In this document: one piece after another, positions 1 through 5,932 of the stretch
Layout of the letters: each line of letters starts with the position of its first letter
Numbering within the stretch: the first letter of the stretch is position 1
Assembly: GCA_964577975.1 (NCBI GenBank)
Contig: CAZOBB010000078.1
Span: forward strand, 1-13,933
Direction: 5' to 3'
DNA from: JAOZMY01 sp964577975
GTDB taxonomy: Bacteria > Desulfobacterota > S145-22
DNA length: 13,933 bases
The notes under the pieces: generated by a model
The model's database searches: none
Seen by the model: the letters and a program-made list of their open reading frames with translations, nothing else
Told to the model about the DNA's origin: nothing
Position numbers and translations under genes: made by a program

Positions 1-209
1 GTAGATGGACCGGATTGGGATTCAGGAACAAGAAACAACCCTGGCCATTGCTTAAAAAGAGGAAAAAAGTGAAACCAGATCAAATCCACCTAATTGTGCG
101 AAAAATTCTTGACACTACCCCTCTTCCACCTCCAAACACTACCGGTCAGACATTCCACGGCCCCGCCCAAAAGGAAACATCCTAATGGGTCACGGCCACA
201 GATTCGTAT
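1..209. other. Non-coding left edge, no supported gene
   Basis: I see no gene here. One plus-strand frame is open from the left edge for 23 codons to a TGA at 70-72, and a second is open for about 60 codons to about 183. Neither has a recognisable motif, a start or a Shine-Dalgarno site. The first could be the tail of a plus-strand gene converging on the lipoprotein gene, but 23 codons cannot show this. There is no clear stem with a T-run to end the lipoprotein transcript. CACGGCC occurs twice in the same orientation (156-162 and 191-197) and probably means nothing. Confidence 0.5.
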
Positions 210-470
210 CTACTTCTTTTGCTGGGTTTTCTTCTTATCCATCTCGTTGCCAACGATGTAGCCAAGCCCCATCCCGATACCGGTACCGATCAGGGTGCTC
301 GTCGTGTTCCGTCCGATGATCTGGCCCGCCAGGGCTCCGGCGGCCGCACCGCCCACGGCACCTTGCTGAGCGCTGTTCGTTAGACACCCCGTCGTCGTCA
401 ACGCCAAGAGCAGCACGCCAATGACAAGACCGATGCCCCATCTAAGTTTCAAAGCTCTTAATTTCCTCAT
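210..470 (-). CDS. Glycine-zipper lipoprotein, 86 aa
   Basis: This is a small envelope protein of the glycine-zipper type (the OmpA-like/17 kDa antigen and YMGG group). It has a basic N-terminus (residues 1-11), a hydrophobic segment (12-24) and a lipobox-like TTGC ending at Cys29, then Gly/Ala-rich stretches at about 37-53 and 61-74 with GxxxG-type spacing, and a Lys/Gln-rich tail. A lipidated membrane-associated protein is likely; the exact role is unknown. The lipobox is atypical, with Thr at -3 where Leu or Val is usual, so it could instead be an uncleaved membrane anchor. I chose the ATG at 470 because AAGGGGA lies five bases upstream and because the longer GTG-start frame (539) would begin inside the promoter. 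It is probably transcribed alone. Confidence 0.8.
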   Translation of the reverse strand: MRKLRALKLRWGIGLVIGVLLLALTTTGCLTNSAQQGAVGGAAAGALAGQIIGRNTTSTLIGTGIGMGLGYIVGNEMDKKKTQQKK

Positions 471-475
471 TTTCT

Positions 476-482
476 TCCCCTT
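476..482 (-). promoter_or_regulatory. Shine-Dalgarno site of the lipoprotein gene
   Basis: AAGGGGA stands five bases before the ATG at 470. It supports the 86-residue product over the 109-residue GTG frame. Confidence 0.6.
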
Positions 483-530
483 TTCCTTTTTTGAGTTCTT
501 GCACCAATAACAAAAACTAATTACTTTTAC

Positions 531-559
531 AAAATACACTGATTTACCTTATATGTCAA
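531..559 (-). promoter_or_regulatory. Sigma-70-type promoter of the lipoprotein gene
   Basis: On the minus strand a perfect -35 box TTGACA (554-559) is followed after exactly 17 bases by TATTTT (531-536), which matches four of six -10 consensus bases. The predicted transcript starts near 524 and leaves a leader of about 54 bases. The surrounding stretch (about 480-640) is far richer in A and T than the rest of the window, as expected for a promoter region. The promoter separates the lipoprotein gene from the tyrS/DUF59 unit upstream. It is a sequence match only; no activity is shown. Confidence 0.65.
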
Positions 560-636
560 GGTATTATCGTGATTATATAGAGATAATTCTTTAAAAATTT
601 TATAATCTATTGATATTACACGTAATTCTATTTATA

Positions 637-948
637 TCAGATTTCGCCTTTCCAGCGCTGCCTGGCAAGAAAAAGGAACTGAGAACGAACATCGTCGGTC
701 ATCACCGTGAAATTGAACGAAACGGAAACGCCGGGAAACGACTTGTCAACCTCCGACCGAATCATCCCTGCCAGGTAATCCTTGATGGGAATATTCGGAA
801 ACGGAACGCGAATCTCGACGATGAAACCCTCTCCTGCCTTCTCAACGTTTCCCACCATGCCAAGCTCATGAAACGTTGCAGCAATTTCAGGGTGTTCAAT
901 CTTTTTGATGACTTCCATTACCTCTTCAACCGAAACTTCATTCGCCAT
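637..948 (-). CDS. DUF59/MIP18-type small protein, 103 aa
   Basis: This resembles the MIP18/DUF59 family (PaaD, SufT and the N-terminal domain of Mrp/ApbC), whose members assist iron-sulfur cluster assembly or delivery. The family pattern is visible in order: a helix (6-17), an HPEI step (19-22, usually DPE), ELGMVGNV (28-35), a beta strand (42-49) and a PxxxIKDYL segment (51-59) leading into the last helix. The Cys found in many relatives in the TxxxCP segment is absent; the protein has no cysteine at all. It starts within the last codons of tyrS, overlapping by 11 bases, with GGAGG five bases before the ATG, so it is probably translationally coupled to tyrS. Family assignment is moderately sure; an iron-sulfur role is inference. 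Confidence 0.75.
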   Translation of the reverse strand: MANEVSVEEVMEVIKKIEHPEIAATFHELGMVGNVEKAGEGFIVEIRVPFPNIPIKDYLAGMIRSEVDKSFPGVSVSFNFTVMTDDVRSQFLFLARQRWKGEI

Positions 949-2233
949 GGGAACCTCCCCCTATTTTTATTTTCACGACGCGCTTTTTCCCCGCCCTGAG
1001 AGTAATGCCATCACCGGCAAGGGCCGCAAGGTCGATGGTCGTGTCAATTCCTTCTATCCGTTTGTCCCCCAAATAGCCTCCCCCCTGCTTGATAAGCCGG
1101 CGGGCTTCACTCTTGCTCTTCGCCAATCCCCCTAAGACGAAAAGATCCACGACGGGGACCTCGGACCCCTCACCCTCATCGGGCGCGTAATAGCAAACCG
1201 GGATGGAAGCCTCCCGATCCATCGCAACGGAACGGATGATAGAGGAGGTCTCGATACGGCCCTCCGGGTCCGCCGACCCGAATTGCCTGATGGCGGCGAG
1301 ATAAGCCTCTTTCGCCGCGGCTTCCCCGTGGGTGATGCGGGTCGCTTCGAATGCCAGAATTTCCTTCGCCCTGTTCAAATCTTTGTCTTTCAGGCTCCCC
1401 AATCTTTCAACCTCCTCCATGGGAAGGAGGGTGAAAAGCCCGAGAAATCTCTTCACGTCCCGATCGTCCGTGTTCCGCCAAAACTGATAAAAGTCGTAGG
1501 GGGAGGTCTTCTCCGCATCCAGCCAAACGGCACCGGCCACGGTTTTCCCGAACTTCTCACCGCTGGCGTTGGTCAAAAGTGGGAAGGTCACCCCAAAGGC
1601 CGTTCCCCCCACCATCCGGCGGATCAGGTCGATTCCCGCCACGATGTTTCCCCACTGATCCTGACCGCCCATCTGGAGCCGGCAGCCGTGATCCACGTAG
1701 AGTCGATAAAAATCATAGGCTTGGAGCAACATATAATTAAACTCAAGAAAGGAAAGACCTGTCTCGAGCCTCTGTTTGATCGACTCCGCCGTCAGCATCC
1801 GGTTGACGCTGAAGTGACGTCCGATCTCCCTCAGGAAATCGACATAGTTGAGGGGAAGCAACCAATCGGCGTTGTTGAGAAAGAGGGCCTTACCCCCTTC
1901 GAAATCAAGGTATTTGCCAAGCTGACGTCTGATCTTCTCCCCGTTGGCCTCGATCTGCTCCTTCAGGAGCATCTTCCGCATCTCAGTCTTTCCGCTGGGG
2001 TCTCCCACCATCGCCGTGCCACCCCCCAGGAGGGCAATGGGCGTGTGCCCCTCCCGCTGCATGTGAACGAGGGCCATGATGGGAACCAGAGAACCCACGT
2101 GCAAGCTGTCCGCCGTGGGATCAAAACCGATATATCCAATAATGGGCCCCTCCGCCTCGAGGGCCTTCAAGCCCCGTTCGTCCGTAATCTGATAGAGAAA
2201 TCCCCGCTCACGCAGTGTTTCCACAAGTCTCAT
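938..2233 (-). CDS. tyrS: Tyrosyl-tRNA synthetase
   Basis: TyrS is the cytoplasmic class I synthetase that activates tyrosine with ATP and loads it on tRNA-Tyr. The 431-residue protein is of usual bacterial TyrS length. Visible signatures are Tyr34 and the FDPTADSLHVGSL segment (38-49) with the HIGH-type HVGS (45-48), the tyrosine-binding Tyr167/Gln171/Asp174 helix, QMGGQDQWGNI (187-197), and the KMSKS-type loop KFGKT (227-231). An S4 RNA-binding domain fills about 365-431. The KFGKT loop places it in the common TyrS subclass rather than the TyrZ type. GAGGAG lies six bases before the ATG. The last codons, reading GGGSHGE, also encode the ribosome site and start of the next gene. The preceding gene ends 92 bases upstream. 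Confidence 0.97.
   Translation of the reverse strand: MRLVETLRERGFLYQITDERGLKALEAEGPIIGYIGFDPTADSLHVGSLVPIMALVHMQREGHTPIALLGGGTAMVGDPSGKTEMRKMLLKEQIEANGEKIRRQLGKYLDFEGGKALFLNNADWLLPLNYVDFLREIGRHFSVNRMLTAESIKQRLETGLSFLEFNYMLLQAYDFYRLYVDHGCRLQMGGQDQWGNIVAGIDLIRRMVGGTAFGVTFPLLTNASGEKFGKTVAGAVWLDAEKTSPYDFYQFWRNTDDRDVKRFLGLFTLLPMEEVERLGSLKDKDLNRAKEILAFEATRITHGEAAAKEAYLAAIRQFGSADPEGRIETSSIIRSVAMDREASIPVCYYAPDEGEGSEVPVVDLFVLGGLAKSKSEARRLIKQGGGYLGDKRIEGIDTTIDLAALAGDGITLRAGKKRVVKIKIGGGSHGE
954..958 (-). promoter_or_regulatory. Shine-Dalgarno site of the DUF59 gene inside tyrS
   Basis: GGAGG sits five bases before the ATG at 948 and lies within the tyrS codons for the glycine-rich tail. It supports the overlapping start and suggests that the same ribosomes serve both genes. 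Confidence 0.6.
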
Positions 2234-2325
2234 GGTTTACTCCTCAACTTGATGTCGGCCGGTTTATATCACGTCACAAAAGGTGCTTCAAGAACACGTC
2301 GGCCGCACCGTTCGGAAAACGGACT

Positions 2326-2961
2326 TCAAAAGGCGTAGCGAATCCCGGCGCACAGGAAATTGGACCCGCCGTGGGTCCCGTTGAAAAGCCCGAAAACCCC
2401 GGAACGATGATGGATACGGAACACGAAGCTAAAGGGGGGATTGGGACAGCTCCAGTGGGGATCGAAACAAAGCTCGAAAACGAGATAGTTTAACAGCCGG
2501 GTGGAGCTGTCACTCTCGATGACCTCCGCCTCCGGACGGCCCCAGGCGTAGGACAACCCATCCCCGATAGCGAAGCTGGTATCCAGGTACTTGTCCCACG
2601 GAAACGGGTGCCACCGGAGAAGAAAAACCCCGTTGGTCTCGAAATGGTCCTGGATTCCGAAATGCTTTCCGACCTGGCCTTCTACCTCCCCCGTGATCCG
2701 GTCCTTCCAAAACGAAAACACTTGACGACTGAGGGCCAGGCAAACGAGCTGAGAATCGTCGAAGTCCGCCGAGCCCAGCACGATGTCCTTCAAATCGCTG
2801 GGGGAATACTGCCCGGCATAGATGGTAAAAAACCACTTGGGGTCCTCCGCGTATACCCCCCCGGGGAAGATCGACCACCAAAAGCATACCACCAAAAAGC
2901 AGGGGCAGCAAGCTTTAACCAGGCATCTCAAAAACCAGGCAGCTCGTTTACTGCACCACAT
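2326..2961 (-). CDS. Outer-membrane beta-barrel protein, PagL-like
   Basis: This is a secreted beta-barrel protein of 211 residues. A basic start is followed by a hydrophobic stretch (about 14-33) and a VYA/ED cleavage site near residue 38. The mature part alternates short aromatic strands and ends in RYAF, with the terminal Phe typical of outer-membrane barrels. Near the C-terminus, FRIHHRSG (181-188) resembles the strand of lipid A 3-O-deacylase (PagL) that carries the catalytic His-x-Ser pair, here His185 and Ser187. No Asp or Glu follows it, whereas PagL has a catalytic Glu about 12 residues later. It may be an inactive or divergent relative or simply another small barrel. The ATG has only a weak ribosome site. 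It stands between fadE (81-base gap) and tyrS (92-base gap), and a link to either is not evident. Confidence 0.75.
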   Translation of the reverse strand: MWCSKRAAWFLRCLVKACCPCFLVVCFWWSIFPGGVYAEDPKWFFTIYAGQYSPSDLKDIVLGSADFDDSQLVCLALSRQVFSFWKDRITGEVEGQVGKHFGIQDHFETNGVFLLRWHPFPWDKYLDTSFAIGDGLSYAWGRPEAEVIESDSSTRLLNYLVFELCFDPHWSCPNPPFSFVFRIHHRSGVFGLFNGTHGGSNFLCAGIRYAF

Positions 2962-3042
2962 AGCGCCCGATTTTGATTATCCGATCCGCGATTTTCCGAC
3001 ACAGCGCAACACTGTTCACCGGCGTGTACCGAGTCAGACGTT

Positions 3043-4722
3043 TCAAGGCCGAAAGCTGGTCCGTAAGGTATCCCCGCTGGAGATGGCGGCGAATATGAGC
3101 TTCGCCCATCGCTCGATCCGCATCATAGCATCGACGAAATAGACTTGGATCATCGCTTCGGGAATCTCCGCGCTATTTTCACCTCCTCTTGTTTTCATCT
3201 TCTTTACGCGCAAGAGTCCACTATCCATGGCAAAAATCTCTATGATGATGTCGCTGATCATCCCGAGGATCTCCTGCTGGTCATCCAAATCGTCCGGGTG
3301 AGCCTGGTACGCCGCCCCGGCGGTAAGGAGCGCAATCTTCTTGGCGTTCTCCACCTGGTAGGCCAACATGTCCATCCCCTCCCGGGGCGCCTGCCGCAGT
3401 CCGCTCGGCTTTAGCAGGTCGCTGGCCGCCTGTTTCATGGCCTGAATAAGGGGCAACTGGCCCTTCATGGCCCGCCGGAACAGCATCCGCAGGATCAAAA
3501 GTCGGTTGATCTCGTTGGTCCCCTCGAAGATGCGATTGATACGAGAATCCCGGTAGTAGCGTTCCACAGGGTAATCCTTGATATACCCGTATCCCCCATG
3601 AATCTGAAGGGTTTCATCCACCACGTAGTCGAGCATCTCCGAGCCGTAGACCTTGTTAATGGAACACTCCGTGGCGTACTCCTCGATCCCACGCGCCGAT
3701 TCATACCCCGCCTCAGGAGAGGTCATATCGATATCCTTCAAACGCTCCTCGATGAGGCCGGCGTTCCGGTAGACCATGCTCTCCGCGATAAAGGTCCGAA
3801 TGGCCATCTCGCCGATCTTCTCCTTGATGAGGCCGAAATCGGCGATGGGATGCCCGAACTGGACCCGCGACTTGGCATACTGGATCGCATCCCCCAAAGC
3901 CAGTTTCGCGGCCCCCACACAGGCCCCGCCCAGCTTGTACCGGCCAATGTTGAGGATGTTGAAGGCCACCACGTGGCCCTTGCCCGGTTTGAACAGGAGG
4001 TTCTCCACGGGCACCTTGACGTTTTCCAGGATAAGGCTTCGGGTCGAGGTCCCCCGGATTCCCATCTTGTCTTCCTCCTCACCAAGGGAGAGCCCTTCCG
4101 AATCCCGATCGATGATGAACCCGGTAAACTGCTCGCCGTCGATCTTGGCGTAGGTGATAAAGATATCGGCGTAGGCCGCGTTGGTGATGAACTGTTTTTC
4201 CCCGTTTAGGATGTAATGCTTCCCGTCCTCAGAGAGAACCGCCGTGGTCTTGGCGTTCAACGCGTCCGTCCCCGCCTCCGGCTCCGTCAGGGCATAAGCC
4301 CCTATCAACTCTCCACTTGCCAGGCCGGGAAGATACCGCTTCTTCTGTTCGTCATTTCCGAAATAGACGATGGGCAAGCTGCCAATCCCCGTGTGGTCCA
4401 CGTTGGCCACGGCAAAGGGGCCACCCAGAGGAACCTTTTCCGTGATGATAAGGGAGCTGATCTTGTCCAGCCCCATGCCTCCGTATTCTTCCGGGATGTC
4501 TCCCCCCATCAGGCCCACCTCGGCCGATTTTCTCAACAGCTTCTCCATGAGGCCCTCTTTCTTGGCCTCCAAATCATCGATCACCGGGGCTACCTCGCCG
4601 AGGAGAAATTCCTCCGCCGCTTTCGCCACCAGCTTGTGTTCCTCCGTCATGTCCTCGGGAGTAAAGATATCCTCGGGGTCCGCCGTCTCAATCAAAAAGC
4701 TACCACCCGCATTTTTATCCAT
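3043..4722 (-). CDS. fadE: Acyl-CoA dehydrogenase, long FadE type
   Basis: This FAD enzyme makes trans-2-enoyl-CoA from acyl-CoA, the first oxidation of the spiral, and passes electrons to ETF. The 559 residues exceed the roughly 380 of short/medium-chain enzymes. The extra C-terminal part (about 410-559) resembles Bacillus FadE and the very-long-chain/ACAD9 group, suggesting long-chain substrates. Motifs in order are the N-terminal helical domain, ALTEPEAGTDA of the flavin/substrate region (144-154), RVQFGHPI (286-293), GGYGYIKDYPVERYYRD (near 376-392) and IFEGTNEINR with the expected catalytic base Glu400. I start at the ATG at 4722 because AAGGAGG lies eight bases before it; a frame 11 codons longer would overlap fadA and bypass that site. 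It is the last gene of the fad group. Confidence 0.93.
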   Translation of the reverse strand: MDKNAGGSFLIETADPEDIFTPEDMTEEHKLVAKAAEEFLLGEVAPVIDDLEAKKEGLMEKLLRKSAEVGLMGGDIPEEYGGMGLDKISSLIITEKVPLGGPFAVANVDHTGIGSLPIVYFGNDEQKKRYLPGLASGELIGAYALTEPEAGTDALNAKTTAVLSEDGKHYILNGEKQFITNAAYADIFITYAKIDGEQFTGFIIDRDSEGLSLGEEEDKMGIRGTSTRSLILENVKVPVENLLFKPGKGHVVAFNILNIGRYKLGGACVGAAKLALGDAIQYAKSRVQFGHPIADFGLIKEKIGEMAIRTFIAESMVYRNAGLIEERLKDIDMTSPEAGYESARGIEEYATECSINKVYGSEMLDYVVDETLQIHGGYGYIKDYPVERYYRDSRINRIFEGTNEINRLLILRMLFRRAMKGQLPLIQAMKQAASDLLKPSGLRQAPREGMDMLAYQVENAKKIALLTAGAAYQAHPDDLDDQQEILGMISDIIIEIFAMDSGLLRVKKMKTRGGENSAEIPEAMIQVYFVDAMMRIERWAKLIFAAISSGDTLRTSFRP

Positions 4723-4730
4723 CGTCGCTT

Positions 4731-4737
4731 CCTCCTT
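4731..4737 (-). promoter_or_regulatory. Shine-Dalgarno site of fadE
   Basis: AAGGAGG is a perfect site eight bases upstream of the ATG at 4722, and it overlaps the TAA stop of fadA (4736-4738). It decides the start of fadE and suggests translational coupling. Confidence 0.75.
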
Positions 4738-5920
4738 AGGCTGCTTCATTCTCAAATATCGCCGCCGCCCCCATGCCGCCGCCGATACACATGGTCACGA
4801 GACCCCAGCGCCCCTTCCGCCGGCGTATCTCGTGCAAAAGGGTCACGGTAAGCTTCGTCCCCGTGCATCCAAGGGGATGGCCCAGGGCAATGGCCCCCCC
4901 ATTGACATTGACCTTCTCCGGATCGAGATCGAGGGTTCGTATACAGTAAAGGGCCTGGGACGCAAAGGCCTCGTTGAGTTCGATGAGATCCAGATCTTCG
5001 ACCTTGAGTCCGGTCAGTTTCAAAACCTTGGGCACCGCCGCCGTGGGACCGATCCCCATCACGTCGGGCGGAACACCGGCCGCGGCAAAGGCGCGGAAGG
5101 TCAAAAGCGGCGTCAGCCCCATCGCCTTCGCCCGCTCCTTGCTCATCACCACCACGGCCGCCGCGCCGTCGCTGGTCTGGGAGGAATTCCCCGCCGTGAC
5201 GGTTCCCCCCACCTTGAAGACAGGCCGGAGCTTCGCCAACCTCTCCAGGGTCGTATCCGGACGGATTCCCTCATCCGTGTCAAAGACCCTCTCTTCATAG
5301 AAGGTGATACCGTTCTCGTCCACCTTGGGGACCCGGGCCTTGATGGGAACGATCTCCTCTTTGAATCTCCCCGACGACACGGCCTTAACCGCCCGCATCT
5401 GGCTCTGGTAGCCGAAGGCATCCTGATCCTCACGGGAAATCCCGTACCTCTCCGCCACATTCTCGGCCGTCAGACCCATGGAGATGTAGGCCTGGGGATA
5501 GGTTTCCATGAGGGCGGGATTCGGGGCGGGTCGCAGGCCCCCGATCGGGATATAGCTCATGAATTCGACGCCACCAGCTACCACTACATCCGCAAACCCG
5601 CACATGATCTTTTCCGCAGCGATGGCGATGGACTGGAGCCCGGAGGCACAGAAACGATTGACGGTCTGTCCCGGCACACTCTCCGGAAATCCGGCCCGCT
5701 GTGTCAGAATCCTTCCCAGGTTCATCCCCTGCTCCACCTCGGGGAAGGCACACCCGATAATCACGTCGTCGATCTCCTTGGGATCGAGCCCCGGGGTTTT
5801 CTCAACGACCGCCTTCAAAACGGCCGCACCGACCTCATCGGGCCGGGTATAACGCAAGGTTCCCCTTGGTGCCTTTCCCACTGCCGTCCTTACCGCTGTT
5901 ACGATAACCGCCTCTTTCAT
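4736..5920 (-). CDS. fadA: 3-Ketoacyl-CoA thiolase (acetyl-CoA acyltransferase)
   Basis: FadA cleaves 3-ketoacyl-CoA with CoA to give acetyl-CoA and the shortened acyl-CoA, the last step of beta-oxidation. The 394 residues match the usual thiolase length. The full catalytic set is present: nucleophile Cys91 in NRFCASG, the NEAF loop (316-319), His348 in GGAIALGHPLG, and Cys378 in CIGGGMG. It starts at ATG with AGAGGGG upstream, 12 bases after the fadN stop, and its own stop lies 13 bases before fadE. Its position between fadN and fadE points to degradation rather than acetoacetyl-CoA synthesis, though sequence alone does not fix chain length or direction. Confidence 0.94.
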   Translation of the reverse strand: MKEAVIVTAVRTAVGKAPRGTLRYTRPDEVGAAVLKAVVEKTPGLDPKEIDDVIIGCAFPEVEQGMNLGRILTQRAGFPESVPGQTVNRFCASGLQSIAIAAEKIMCGFADVVVAGGVEFMSYIPIGGLRPAPNPALMETYPQAYISMGLTAENVAERYGISREDQDAFGYQSQMRAVKAVSSGRFKEEIVPIKARVPKVDENGITFYEERVFDTDEGIRPDTTLERLAKLRPVFKVGGTVTAGNSSQTSDGAAAVVVMSKERAKAMGLTPLLTFRAFAAAGVPPDVMGIGPTAAVPKVLKLTGLKVEDLDLIELNEAFASQALYCIRTLDLDPEKVNVNGGAIALGHPLGCTGTKLTVTLLHEIRRRKGRWGLVTMCIGGGMGAAAIFENEAA

Positions 5921-5932
5921 CTCTTATCCCCT

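Noticed and set aside
1..72. 23-codon frame open to the left edge on the plus strand, as the end of a gene
   Set aside because: It is too short to show coding character or a family; kept only as a possibility in the left-edge entry.
109..114. TTGACA on the plus strand as a -35 box
   Set aside because: No -10-like sequence follows at 16-18 bases, and no plus-strand gene follows.
608..637. Promoter-like TTGATA, 17-base gap, TATATC on the plus strand
   Set aside because: It lies in AT-rich DNA and would read antisense into the DUF59 gene with no plus-strand gene downstream. A chance match is likely.
2278..2309. GGTGC/GCACC stem followed by TTTT on the minus strand, after the barrel-protein gene, as a terminator
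   Set aside because: The stem is only five bases with an 18-base loop and the T-run is four bases, too weak to call. A nearby CCGTT/AACGG stem (2308-2322) has no T-run.
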